Below, in pieces: positions 7,828-16,614 of a stretch of DNA of 24,644 nucleotides (within the stretch, counting starts at the first letter, position 1; the number at the start of each line of letters is the position of its first letter). The position numbers and the translations under genes were made by a program. A model generated the notes under the pieces. It worked only from the letters and a program-made list of their open reading frames with translations. It was not told the origin of the DNA and searched no databases. The DNA is from an uncultured Pseudomonadota bacterium (GTDB lineage: Bacteria > Pseudomonadota > Gammaproteobacteria > Burkholderiales > Burkholderiaceae). Location: assembly GCA_946480245.1 (NCBI GenBank), contig CAMLIZ010000060.1:1-24644 (forward strand), written 5' to 3'.

Positions 7828-8588
7828 TGCATCCCGACTGGTTGCTGCCCGACTGGCCGGCCGCCGCGCACGTGGGCGGCGTGATGACCACCCGCGCCGG
7901 CGGCGCCAGCGAGGGCCCGTTCGCAACGATGAACCTGGGCGCCTGGGTCGGTGACGATACGCACGCGTTGCAGGCCAACCGCGAGCGACTGCTGCAGGCC
8001 ATCGGCGCTCGGCCGGTCTGGCTGAAGCAGGTGCACGGCACCAAGGTCGTCGACGCCGGCCGCATCGACCCGATGGCCGAGCCGGTGGAAGCCGATGCCA
8101 GCATCTGCACGCATCCGGGAGTGGCGTGCGCGGTCACCGTGGCCGACTGCCTGCCGGTGCTTTTTGCCGCGCCCGGTGGCGTGGGCGCTGCGCACGCAGG
8201 CTGGCGCGGCTTGGCGGGCGGCGTGCTGCAGGCCACGGTGCGGGCCTTGTGCGAGGCCGCGACCTGCGAGCCCGCCCAGGTTCAGGCATGGCTGGGGGCC
8301 TGCATCGGCCCCGCCGCATTCGAGGTGGGAGAGGACGTGCTGCGCGCTTTCGGGCAGCGGCCCGATTCGGCCGACCCCCAGCGCTTTCGGCCGTCGCAAG
8401 GCGCCGATGGGCGCCCGCGCTGGCTGGCCCACCTGCCGCAGCTTGCGCGCGACCAACTGCAAGCGGCGGGGGTCACCCGCATCAGCGGCGGCAGTTGGTG
8501 CACCGTGGCCGAGCCCTCACGCTTCTTCTCGTTCCGCCGCGACCGCGTCACCGGGCGCATGGCCGCGCTGGTCTGGCTGCGCGGCTGA
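7827..8588 (+). CDS. pgeF: Peptidoglycan editing factor PgeF (YfiH, multicopper-oxidase-like laccase domain)
   Basis: The 253-residue protein carries the three zinc/copper ligands of the YfiH family: His70 in KQVHGT, Cys108 in ADCLP and His123 in AHAGWRG, with spacing like E. coli YfiH. Family members remove wrongly incorporated L-Ser from UDP-MurNAc precursors and have also been reported as polyphenol oxidases or purine nucleoside phosphorylases. The ATG overlaps the isomerase stop (TGATG), so it is probably coupled to the two catabolic genes. The last 72 bases overlap the 3' end of a membrane protein gene on the other strand. Location just ahead of phaC is, as recalled, common in Burkholderiales. 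Confidence 0.92.
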   Translation: MHPDWLLPDWPAAAHVGGVMTTRAGGASEGPFATMNLGAWVGDDTHALQANRERLLQAIGARPVWLKQVHGTKVVDAGRIDPMAEPVEADASICTHPGVACAVTVADCLPVLFAAPGGVGAAHAGWRGLAGGVLQATVRALCEAATCEPAQVQAWLGACIGPAAFEVGEDVLRAFGQRPDSADPQRFRPSQGADGRPRWLAHLPQLARDQLQAAGVTRISGGSWCTVAEPSRFFSFRRDRVTGRMAALVWLRG

Positions 8589-8795
8589 GGCTGCGGCTTC
8601 CGCGGCACGCCGGCGCCTGCGACGCGCCGGCGTGGCCAGCAGGTACAGCACCAGCGACAGCGGCAGCAGCCCGTACAGCAGGAAGGTGATCAGGGCGCCG
8701 AGCACGGTGCCGTTGGGGGCTATCGCCTCTGCCACGGACATCATCGTCACCACGTACATCCAGCCGACACCCACCAGCAGCAGAATCGGGCTCAT
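8517..8795 (-). CDS. Small integral membrane protein of unknown function (92 aa)
   Basis: From the ATG at 8795 the product has 92 residues: a hydrophobic segment at about 2-20, a second at about 29-52, then a run of arginines at about 56-61 and an Ala/Glu-rich polar tail. The positive-inside rule suggests the tail is cytoplasmic. Upstream codons in the same frame look like non-coding read-through, so this start is preferred; the GGCGGGCG stretch before it is a poor ribosome site. The final 24 codons are antisense to the end of pgeF. It diverges from phaC across a 125-base gap. I recall similar small proteins beside pgeF in other Burkholderiales, but no function can be given. Confidence 0.68.
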   Translation of the reverse strand: MSPILLLVGVGWMYVVTMMSVAEAIAPNGTVLGALITFLLYGLLPLSLVLYLLATPARRRRRRAAEAAASAAQPDQRGHAPGDAVAAEREEA

Positions 8796-8832
8796 CGCCC
8801 GCCCGCCTGCTTCATTTCGAGGACGTTTAGGC

Positions 8833-8860
8833 GATTTTGCGTAATGAAATTGAATGTCAT
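8833..8860 (-). promoter_or_regulatory. Possible promoter for the small membrane protein gene
   Basis: On the minus strand ATGACA (8855-8860) is followed after 16 bases by AAAATC (8833-8838), a fair -35 and a weak -10. It lies in the relatively AT-rich gap shared with phaC. Pattern match by eye only. Confidence 0.25.
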
Positions 8861-8867
8861 GATGCGG

Positions 8868-8873
8868 TATAGT
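8868..8873 (+). promoter_or_regulatory. Candidate -10 element of the phaCAB promoter
   Basis: TATAGT stands in the AT-richer gap upstream of phaC and would place transcription start near 8880, about 40 bases before the start codon. The hexamer 17 bases upstream (TGAAAT, 8845-8850) is a poor -35, so an activator or alternative sigma factor may be needed. Confidence 0.4.
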
Positions 8874-8909
8874 CGCGGCGCCTCGAATTTGACCTGCGGC
8901 GCCCATACC

Positions 8910-8915
8910 AGGAGA
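8910..8915 (+). promoter_or_regulatory. Ribosome binding site deciding the TTG start of phaC
   Basis: AGGAGA ends 5 bases before TTG at 8921. No ATG or GTG is in frame at a suitable distance. The first downstream in-frame GTG lies inside the conserved-looking N-terminal region and has no such site. Confidence 0.65.
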
Positions 8916-8920
8916 ACCAT

Positions 8921-10627
8921 TTGAAAGCCAAGCCTATCGCTTCCCTGGACGATCCAAGCGGTCAAGCACAGGCCTTCGGTGCCGCGGTGGGGGAAATTTG
9001 GAAGTCGGTGTCCGGCCTGAATGTCCCGATGGATGCGCTCGGCCAACTGCAGACCAGCTACCTGCAGCAGGCGGCCTCGCTGTGGAACGACACGCTGGAG
9101 CGCATGGGACAGGGCGGCAAGGCCGAGGCGAGCCCGCTGCCGGACCGCCGCTTTTCCGCGACCGAATGGAGCGCCAACCCGGCCGCGGCGTACACCGCGC
9201 AGATGTACCTGCTGAACGCGCGCACGCTGATGCAGCTGGCCGATTCGATCGAGGGCGACGAGAAGACGCGCTCGCGCATCCGCTTTGCGGTGCAGCAATG
9301 GATCGACGCCGCCAGCCCGGCCAACTACCTGGCGCTGAACCCGGAGGCGCAGCGCCGCGCGCTGGAGACGCGCGGCGAGAGCATCAGCCACGGGCTGCAG
9401 CACCTGCTGCACGACATCGAGCAGGGCCACCTGTCGCAGACCGACGAGTCAGTGTTCGAGGTGGGCCGCAACGTGGCCACTACCGAAGGCGCCGTGGTGT
9501 ACGAGAACGAGCTGTTCCAGCTGCTCGAATACAAGCCGCTCACGCCCACGGTGCACGAGCGGCCGATGCTGTTCGTGCCGCCGTGCATCAACAAGTTCTA
9601 CATCCTCGACCTGCAGCCGGACAACTCGCTGATCCGCTACACGGTGGAGCAGGGGCACCGCACCTTCGTGATCAGCTGGCGCAACCCGGACGAAAGCCTG
9701 GCCGCCAAGACCTGGGACGACTACATCGAGGACGCCGTGATCAAGGCCATCCGGGTGGTGCAGGAGATCAGCGGCGCTCCCATGCTGGACGTGCTCGGCT
9801 TCTGCGTCGGCGGCACCTTGCTCGCCACCGCGCTGGCCGTGCTGGCCGCCCGCGGCGAGCAGCCCGCCGCAAGCCTGACCTTGCTCACCACCTTCCTCGA
9901 CTTCTCCAACACGGGCGTGCTGGATCTGTTTGTCGACGAAGCGTCGGTGCAGATGCGCGAGATGACGCTCGGCCCCCAGGCGCCCGCCGGCCCGGCACTG
10001 CTGAAGGGCCAGGAGCTGGCCGCCACCTTCAGCTTCCTGCGCCCGAACGACCTGGTGTGGAACTATGTGGTGGGCAACTACCTGAAGGGCGAGAGCCCGC
10101 CGCCTTTCGACCTGCTGTACTGGAACAGCGATTCCACCAACTTGCCCGGTCCGTGGTACTGCTGGTACCTGCGCAACACCTACCTCGAAAACAACCTCAA
10201 GGTGCCCGGCAAGCTCACGGTGTGCGGCGAGAAGGTGGACCTCGGGCGCCTCAAGATCCCGGCCTACGTTTACGCCTCACGCGAGGACCATATCGTCCCG
10301 TGGGACGCGGCCTACCTGAACACCCAGGTGCTCAAGGGCAAGACCCGCTTCGTGCTGGGTGCCTCGGGCCACATCGCGGGCGTGATCAACCCGCCCGCCA
10401 AGAAGAAGCGCAGCCACTGGACCAGCAAGGCCGACGCACAGCTGCCAGCAACTGCAAGTGCGTGGTTTGCGAATGCGCAAGAGCATGCGGGCAGCTGGTG
10501 GCCAGACTGGGCGACCTGGCTGAAACGCCATGCCGGCAAGGAAATTGCTGCCCCCAAGACCCTCGGTTCGCGGCGCTACAAACCCATCGAACCCGCCCCC
10601 GGCCGCTACGTCAAAGCAAAAGCCTGA
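8921..10627 (+). CDS. phaC: Class I poly(3-hydroxyalkanoate) synthase PhaC
   Basis: The 568-residue enzyme polymerises (R)-3-hydroxybutyryl-CoA into polyhydroxybutyrate at the granule surface. The modified lipase box GFCVGG places the nucleophile at Cys295. The triad is completed by Asp456 in EDHIVPW and His484 in GHIAGVINPP. The length and the PWYCWYLRNTYLENNL stretch fit class I synthases (about 590 residues in Cupriavidus). Translation appears to start at the rare codon TTG behind a good AGGAGA. It leads a phaC-phaA-phaB operon with 19 bases before phaA. A C-terminal region rich in Trp and Lys after residue 490 is normal for the class. Confidence 0.97.
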   Translation: MKAKPIASLDDPSGQAQAFGAAVGEIWKSVSGLNVPMDALGQLQTSYLQQAASLWNDTLERMGQGGKAEASPLPDRRFSATEWSANPAAAYTAQMYLLNARTLMQLADSIEGDEKTRSRIRFAVQQWIDAASPANYLALNPEAQRRALETRGESISHGLQHLLHDIEQGHLSQTDESVFEVGRNVATTEGAVVYENELFQLLEYKPLTPTVHERPMLFVPPCINKFYILDLQPDNSLIRYTVEQGHRTFVISWRNPDESLAAKTWDDYIEDAVIKAIRVVQEISGAPMLDVLGFCVGGTLLATALAVLAARGEQPAASLTLLTTFLDFSNTGVLDLFVDEASVQMREMTLGPQAPAGPALLKGQELAATFSFLRPNDLVWNYVVGNYLKGESPPPFDLLYWNSDSTNLPGPWYCWYLRNTYLENNLKVPGKLTVCGEKVDLGRLKIPAYVYASREDHIVPWDAAYLNTQVLKGKTRFVLGASGHIAGVINPPAKKKRSHWTSKADAQLPATASAWFANAQEHAGSWWPDWATWLKRHAGKEIAAPKTLGSRRYKPIEPAPGRYVKAKA

Positions 10628-10646
10628 CCTTCCATTGGAGATTTTC

Positions 10647-11828
<1,182 letters not shown>

Positions 11829-11849
11829 CGCGCGAAGTACAGGGAGAAC

Positions 11850-11867
11850 CCCCGCTTGACCGCGGGG
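11850..11867 (+). other. GC hairpin in the phaA-phaB gap
   Basis: CCCCGC (11850-11855) and GCGGGG (11862-11867) can pair around a 6-base loop in the 99-base gap between phaA and phaB. No T-run follows, so it is not a typical terminator; an mRNA processing or stability element that sets the phaA/phaB ratio is possible. Confidence 0.35.
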
Positions 11868-11914
11868 ACCCGCACGGCCACGCTGACAGATACAACACAG
11901 GGGGCGAGCCCCAC

Positions 11915-11920
11915 AAGGAG
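11915..11920 (+). promoter_or_regulatory. Ribosome binding site of phaB
   Basis: AAGGAG lies 7 bases before the ATG at 11928, the strongest Shine-Dalgarno sequence in the pha operon. Confidence 0.65.
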
Positions 11921-11927
11921 TGAACAC

Positions 11928-12665
11928 ATGGCTCAGAAGATCGCTTACGTCACCGGCGGCATGGGAGGCATCGGCACCTCGATGTGCCAGCGTCTGCACA
12001 AGGAAGGCTTCAAGGTGATCGCCGGCTGCGGCCCCAGCCGCGACTACGACAAGTGGCTGACCGAGCAGAAGGCGCTCGGCTACGATTTCTACGCCTCGGT
12101 GGGCAACGTGGCCGACTGGGATTCCACCGTCGCCGCCTTCACCAAGGTGAAGGCCGAGCATGGCCCGATCGACGTGCTGGTCAACAATGCCGGCATCACG
12201 CGCGACGGTCTGTTCCGCAAGATGACCCGCGCCGACTGGGACGCGGTGATCGACACCAACCTGAACAGCATGTTCAACGTGACCAAGCAGGTCCTTGACG
12301 ACATGATGGACCGGGGCTGGGGCCGCATCATCAACATCAGCTCGGTCAACGGCGAGAAGGGCCAGTTCGGCCAGACCAACTACTCCGCCGCCAAGGCCGG
12401 CATGCACGGCTTCACGATGGCGCTGGCGCAGGAAGTGGCGAGCAAGGGCGTGACGGTGAACACCATCAGCCCCGGCTATATCGCCACCGACATGGTCAAG
12501 GCGATCCGCCAGGACGTGCTGGACAAGATCATCGCCACCATTCCCATCAAGCGGCTCGGCACGCCGGAGGAGATCGCCTCCATCGTCGCCTGGCTCGCCG
12601 GCGACGAATCCGGCTTCACCACCGGTGCCGACTTCTCGTGCAACGGCGGCTTGCACATGGGTTGA
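11928..12665 (+). CDS. phaB: Acetoacetyl-CoA reductase PhaB
   Basis: The 245-residue short-chain dehydrogenase reduces acetoacetyl-CoA to (R)-3-hydroxybutyryl-CoA with NADPH, supplying PhaC. The dinucleotide-binding glycine motif TGGMGGIG lies at 9-16, NNAG at 86-89, and the catalytic residues are Ser139, Tyr152 and Lys156. Near-identical length and motifs to Cupriavidus PhaB (246 residues) separate it from the fatty-acid reductase FabG. It is the last gene of the pha operon and is followed by a hairpin terminator. No phaR repressor or phasin gene follows, unlike Cupriavidus, where phaR comes next. Confidence 0.96.
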   Translation: MAQKIAYVTGGMGGIGTSMCQRLHKEGFKVIAGCGPSRDYDKWLTEQKALGYDFYASVGNVADWDSTVAAFTKVKAEHGPIDVLVNNAGITRDGLFRKMTRADWDAVIDTNLNSMFNVTKQVLDDMMDRGWGRIINISSVNGEKGQFGQTNYSAAKAGMHGFTMALAQEVASKGVTVNTISPGYIATDMVKAIRQDVLDKIIATIPIKRLGTPEEIASIVAWLAGDESGFTTGADFSCNGGLHMG

Positions 12666-12689
12666 AGCGCCTCGGGCGCCGTAGCTGAG

Positions 12690-12720
12690 AGGGCGCCTGC
12701 GGGCGCCTTCGTCATTCCTT
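12690..12720 (+). terminator. Intrinsic-type terminator after phaB
   Basis: GGCGCC arms (12692-12697 and 12702-12707) pair around TGCG, with an added G-T and A-T pair outside. The tail TTCGTCATTCCTT is only moderately T-rich. It lies 26 bases after the phaB stop and ahead of the importer genes. Confidence 0.65.
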
Positions 12721-12758
12721 CGTCCGTTCAAAAAAGTTCCTGTGAAAGGACTCTGTTC

Positions 12759-13535
12759 ATGATGCAGTTGAAGACCCTCTGCCGAAACCTCGCGCTCGCC
12801 CTGACGGCTGCGGTGCTCTGCGTGGGGGCGCAGGCGCGCAGCGTCGACGAGATCAAGAAGGACGGCAAGATCATCATCGCCACCGAGGGCCAGTTCGCGC
12901 CGTTCAACTTCTTCCAGGGAGCGCAACTCACCGGCTTCGAGGTGGACGTGGCGAACGCCATCGCCGCCAAGATGGGCGTGAAGCCCGAGTGGAAGGCGCT
13001 GAGTTTCGACGCGCTGCTCACCGGCCTGCGCCAGGACCGCTGGGACATGGTGATCGCGTCGCACGGCATCACCGAGGAGCGCGCGAAGGCCGTCACCTTC
13101 GCTGATCCGCACTACTGCTCCGGTGGCGTCATCGTGGCCAAGGATCCGGCGATCCGCAGCGCGAAGGACCTGGCTGGCAAGGTGGTGTCGGTGCAGACGG
13201 GCACCACCTACCTCGAGAACGTGAAGAAGGTGCCCAACGTCAAGGACATCAAGAACTACCCGCAGGACACCGACGCCCGCGCCGCGCTGGCCAGCGGGCG
13301 CGTCGATGCCTGGGTGACCGATCGCTTCGTCGCCAAGCAGGCGCTGGATGCGAACCCGAACTCGGGCATGCACATCGGGGGCTTCCTGTTCGTCGAGCGC
13401 ATCGCGTCCGCGGTGGCCAAGGGCAACAGCTCGCTCGCAGCCGCGATCAACAAGGCACTGGCCGAGATCCAGGCCGACGGTACCTACGCCACCATCTCCA
13501 ACAAGTGGTTCCACGAGGACGTCCGCTGCAAGTGA
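12759..13535 (+). CDS. Amino-acid-type ABC transporter periplasmic binding protein (SBP family 3)
   Basis: The 258-residue product has a signal peptide: a basic start, a hydrophobic core at about 10-22 and an Ala-Gln-Ala cleavage site near residue 26. The mature part has the family 3 solute-binding fold, beginning with a GKIIIATEGQFAPFNF strand typical of polar amino acid and opine binding proteins, then the GFEVDVANAIA segment. AAAGGA lies 8 bases before ATG at 12759; a second ATG follows directly at 12762. It opens a three-gene importer operon, with its stop overlapping the permease GTG. The ligand cannot be named; amino acids, opines or small peptides are possible. Confidence 0.9.
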   Translation: MMQLKTLCRNLALALTAAVLCVGAQARSVDEIKKDGKIIIATEGQFAPFNFFQGAQLTGFEVDVANAIAAKMGVKPEWKALSFDALLTGLRQDRWDMVIASHGITEERAKAVTFADPHYCSGGVIVAKDPAIRSAKDLAGKVVSVQTGTTYLENVKKVPNVKDIKNYPQDTDARAALASGRVDAWVTDRFVAKQALDANPNSGMHIGGFLFVERIASAVAKGNSSLAAAINKALAEIQADGTYATISNKWFHEDVRCK

Positions 13536-14323
13536 CGCGGCCCGTTCTGAGCCTGTGGCCTGCGGGCTGGAGCCGGCAGCAGCGCAGCAGCGCGACCATG
13601 CTGTCGGCAGCCGCGGCGCTGCTGCTGATTCTGTGGTTGATCACGATCCCGCTGTCCTGGGCGCCGGCGCCCATCGGCCCCAACGCCGCGCTGTTCGCAC
13701 ACGGCACGCGCGTGACGGTGGAGCTCACCGTGGTCGCCGGCATCGCTGGCATCGTGCTTGGCGTGGTGGCCGCACTCGGCAAGGTGTCACGCGTGCTGCC
13801 GTTGCGCTGGGTGGCCGCGGGCTATGTGTGGGTGATGCGCGGAACGCCGCTGCTGGTGCAGGTGCTGTTCGTGTATTTCGCACTGCCGGAGATCTCGCCG
13901 CTGCTGAGCATGGACGAGTTCACGGCAGCCTGCGTGGCGCTGGCGCTCAACGTGGGTGCCTACAACGCAGAGGCGATCCGCGCGGGCCTGCTGGCGGTGC
14001 CTAAGGGGCAGATCGAGGCGGCGCGCTCGCTGGGCCTGAACCGCTGGTACACCTTCATCGACATCACGTTTCCGCAAGCCTTCAAGATCGCGCTGCCGCC
14101 GCTGGTCAACAACGTGGTGGCGCTGCTGAAGGATTCGTCGCTGGCCTTCACGATCGGCGTGGTCGAGCTCACCAATGCCGGCTCGCAGGTCAAGAGCACG
14201 TCGTTCCAGGCGGTGCCGGTGTTCGTTGCCACCGCCATCATCTACCTCGTGCTCACCACCGTGATGACACAGATCTCCGACGCCATCGAGCGTCGCTTCG
14301 ACGTGGAAGGGAAGCTGGCGTGA
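13532..14323 (+). CDS. Amino-acid-type ABC transporter permease
   Basis: The 263-residue inner-membrane protein belongs to the HisM/GlnP type. It has an initial membrane segment at about 23-43, then the [11 protein letters not shown] segment found in polar amino acid permeases, and the EAA loop ([14 protein letters not shown]) that contacts the ATPase. GTG at 13532 overlaps the binding-protein stop as GTGA and is preferred over a GTG at 13505 inside the upstream gene. Only one permease gene is present, so the channel is probably a homodimer. Its stop overlaps the ATPase GTG in the same GTGA arrangement. Confidence 0.9.
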   Translation: MTRPVLSLWPAGWSRQQRSSATMLSAAAALLLILWLITIPLSWAPAPIGPNAALFAHGTRVTVELTVVAGIAGIVLGVVAALGKVSRVLPLRWVAAGYVWVMRGTPLLVQVLFVYFALPEISPLLSMDEFTAACVALALNVGAYNAEAIRAGLLAVPKGQIEAARSLGLNRWYTFIDITFPQAFKIALPPLVNNVVALLKDSSLAFTIGVVELTNAGSQVKSTSFQAVPVFVATAIIYLVLTTVMTQISDAIERRFDVEGKLA

Positions 14324-15066
14324 CCGCCTGTTCTTCCGCCTTGATCACGGTCGAGAACGTCAACAAGCATTTCGGCTCGCACCACGTGCTGCGCGACGTG
14401 AGCACGCATTTCAATTCCGGCGAGGTGGCGGTGATCGTCGGCGCCTCCGGCTCGGGCAAGAGCACGCTGCTGCGCACCTTGAACCGGCTGGAGCGCCACG
14501 ACAGCGGCCGCATCGTGGTCGACGGCATCGAGGTGACCGACGACGCAAGGCAACTGTGCGACCTGCGCGCGGAGGTCGGCATGGTGTTCCAGCAGTTCAA
14601 CCTCTTTCCGCACCTCACAGTGCTGGACAACGTGAGCCTCGCACCGCGCCGCGTGCGCAGGATGAATCGCGACGAGGCGCAGGCACGCGCAATGGAGCTG
14701 CTGGAGCGCGTGGGCCTGAAGGCGCATGCGCACAAGCATCCGTTCGCGCTGTCCGGTGGCCAGCAGCAGCGCGTGGCGATCGCGCGCAGCCTCGCGATGC
14801 AGCCGCGTGTGATGCTGTTCGACGAGCCCACGTCCGCCCTCGACCCGGAGATGGTCAAGGAGGTGCTGGATGTGATGAAGGGCCTGGCGCAAAGCGGCAT
14901 GACGATGCTCGTGGTCACGCACGAGATGGGCTTTGCGCGCGAGGTGGGCGACCGAATCCTGTTCTTCGACGAGGGCCGCATCGCCTGCGACGCCGCGCCC
15001 GAGCAGTTCTTCGACGCCCAGGACAACCCGCGCATCCGGGCGTTTCTCGGACAAATCCTGCGCTGA
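14320..15066 (+). CDS. Amino-acid-type ABC transporter ATP-binding protein (GlnQ/HisP type)
   Basis: The 248-residue ATPase energises the importer. Walker [10 protein letters not shown] lies at 41-49, the Q-loop and following [12 protein letters not shown] are typical of polar amino acid ATPases, the signature is LSGGQQQR, and Walker B is [12 protein letters not shown], with a His switch in VTHEMGFA. Translation starts at a GTG overlapping the permease stop. The gene ends 51 bases from the converging MlrC-family gene. All catalytic residues are present. Confidence 0.94.
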   Translation: MTACSSALITVENVNKHFGSHHVLRDVSTHFNSGEVAVIVGASGSGKSTLLRTLNRLERHDSGRIVVDGIEVTDDARQLCDLRAEVGMVFQQFNLFPHLTVLDNVSLAPRRVRRMNRDEAQARAMELLERVGLKAHAHKHPFALSGGQQQRVAIARSLAMQPRVMLFDEPTSALDPEMVKEVLDVMKGLAQSGMTMLVVTHEMGFAREVGDRILFFDEGRIACDAAPEQFFDAQDNPRIRAFLGQILR

Positions 15067-15106
15067 CCGGCGAACACCCGCGCCACACCTGCGGCGACCC
15101 CTCGTT

Positions 15107-15121
15107 CTGAAGCGGCTTCAG
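15107..15121. other. Short inverted repeat between convergent genes
   Basis: CTGAAG and CTTCAG arms (15107-15112, 15116-15121) enclose CGG and span the stop codon of the MlrC-family gene. It lacks a T-run on either side. It could be a weak bidirectional termination signal for the converging ATPase and MlrC genes. Confidence 0.25.
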
Positions 15122-16614
15122 GGGCGGCGAGCGATCTGTGCCGGCAGCCGCCGCCAAGGCAGGTCGGCCGGGTCGGCGGCCACCGGGCCGGGCGCCTTGG
15201 CCACGATGATGTGCGAGGCGATTGGCTCGAATGCGGCGCGAAAGTGCACCGAGCTCTTGTTCACCAGGATCTTCATCCCCTCCGGCTGCACGCCGAGGAA
15301 GCGGTAAAGATCCAGGTCGAGCATCTGGCACTTGCCGGAGGTGAGCAGCACCAGCACGCCGTCGACGTCCACGCAGGCGCTGGGGCCGAGCAAGGCAGTG
15401 CCGCCCGCGGTCACCGGCCCATGCAACGGCACCACGCCGTCGCTGACGGCGCGCACCACGCAGCGTGCGCGCACCGGCGGATCGCTGCTGCCGCCGGTGA
15501 AGGTGGGTACCGCCTCGCCGATGCGCAATTCGATCAACGCACCGGGCCCCGCAGCGGAGGCGGTGGCGGCCGATTGCGGATCGTGCAGCAGGCCCAGTGC
15601 CACGCGGCCCGGCCAGCGCAGCCCGGCGCCCGCGGCCAGCAGCGCGCTCAGCAGCCCCGTGGTGTTGGCGTCGCCGCCGGCGCCGGGGTTGTCCTGCGTG
15701 TCGGCGATCACCACCGGGCCTGCCGCCTGTTCTGCGAACGCCAGCGCTTCGTTCACCGCCTCGCGCGGCGAGCGCAGGTCGACCGACCACTGCGAGCGCC
15801 GTGCCACCACGTCGTCGGCCAGGCCATCGACGGCACGCTGCAGCGCGTCGCCCTGCACGCCATAGCCGAACACCACCGGGCCGCACTCCGGAAAGTCGGC
15901 GGCTGGAAAGCCCATCGTCAACTCGAGCTGCACACCGCACTGGGCTTCCAGCGCCTCGCGCCGCGCCATGACGGCGGCAGCCGGCGGCATCAAGGTGCAC
16001 TGCGCATTCAGTGGCAGCAGGAACGGGATGCGCTGGTAGCGCATGGCCGGGCGCGGCGCACCGGCCAGTGCCCGCAGCATCAGCGCGGCGCGCGCGCCGG
16101 TGTCGGCCATGTCGACGTGCGGATAGGTGCGAAAAGCCGTCATCGCGCTGGCCAGGTGCAGCATGCGCTCGGTGACGTTGGCGTGCAGATCGAGGCTGGC
16201 CACCAGCGGCAGCGTCGGCCCCACCACCTCGCGGATGCGCGCCATCAGCTCGCCCTCGGCATCGTCCACGTGCTCGGCCACCGCTGCGCCGTGCAGGTCG
16301 AGGTAGACCGCGTCGAAGCCGCCGGCCTGCAGGTCCTCGAGGATCGCTCCGCTTATACGCTCGAAGGCGTCCTTGGTGACATGCGCCGAGGGGCAGGCGC
16401 CGGCCCACACCGATGGCAGCAACGTCCACCCGTGTTGCCGGGCCGCGCGGATGAAGCCGCCCATCGGGAGGCTGGTGCCCGCCAGCAGATCGAGCATCTG
16501 CGCGCCGCGCGACACCGGCGGGTAGCCGGAGCCGGCTTCGAATGCGGCCCAGTCGGCTTTGGTGGGAGCGAAGGTGTTGGTTTCGTGCTGGAAGCCTGCG
16601 ACGAAGACTCTCAT
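15118..16614 (-). CDS. M81-family metallopeptidase (MlrC-like)
   Basis: The 498-residue product begins [17 protein letters not shown], typical of the MlrC (microcystinase C) family, and has the usual length of about 490-500. Candidate zinc-binding residues are in DLHGA (106-110), DLHANVT (142-148, Asp142 and His144) and YPHVDMADTG (164-173, His166). The founding member hydrolyses linearised microcystin, but most bacterial relatives have unknown substrates, so a role in cleaving a small peptide or amino-acid derivative is inference. The ATG overlaps the stop of the DUF455 gene in ATGA, so the two are coupled. It converges on the amino-acid-type importer. Upstream in-frame codons were rejected because they run inside the DUF455 gene. 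Confidence 0.87.
   Translation of the reverse strand: MRVFVAGFQHETNTFAPTKADWAAFEAGSGYPPVSRGAQMLDLLAGTSLPMGGFIRAARQHGWTLLPSVWAGACPSAHVTKDAFERISGAILEDLQAGGFDAVYLDLHGAAVAEHVDDAEGELMARIREVVGPTLPLVASLDLHANVTERMLHLASAMTAFRTYPHVDMADTGARAALMLRALAGAPRPAMRYQRIPFLLPLNAQCTLMPPAAAVMARREALEAQCGVQLELTMGFPAADFPECGPVVFGYGVQGDALQRAVDGLADDVVARRSQWSVDLRSPREAVNEALAFAEQAAGPVVIADTQDNPGAGGDANTTGLLSALLAAGAGLRWPGRVALGLLHDPQSAATASAAGPGALIELRIGEAVPTFTGGSSDPPVRARCVVRAVSDGVVPLHGPVTAGGTALLGPSACVDVDGVLVLLTSGKCQMLDLDLYRFLGVQPEGMKILVNKSSVHFRAAFEPIASHIIVAKAPGPVAADPADLPWRRLPAQIARRP

Noticed and set aside
12856..12872. Lipoprotein signal in the importer binding protein (Cys21)
   Set aside because: The residues before the Cys (Ala-Val-Leu) do not fit the lipobox, and a normal signal peptidase I site (Ala-Gln-Ala) follows.
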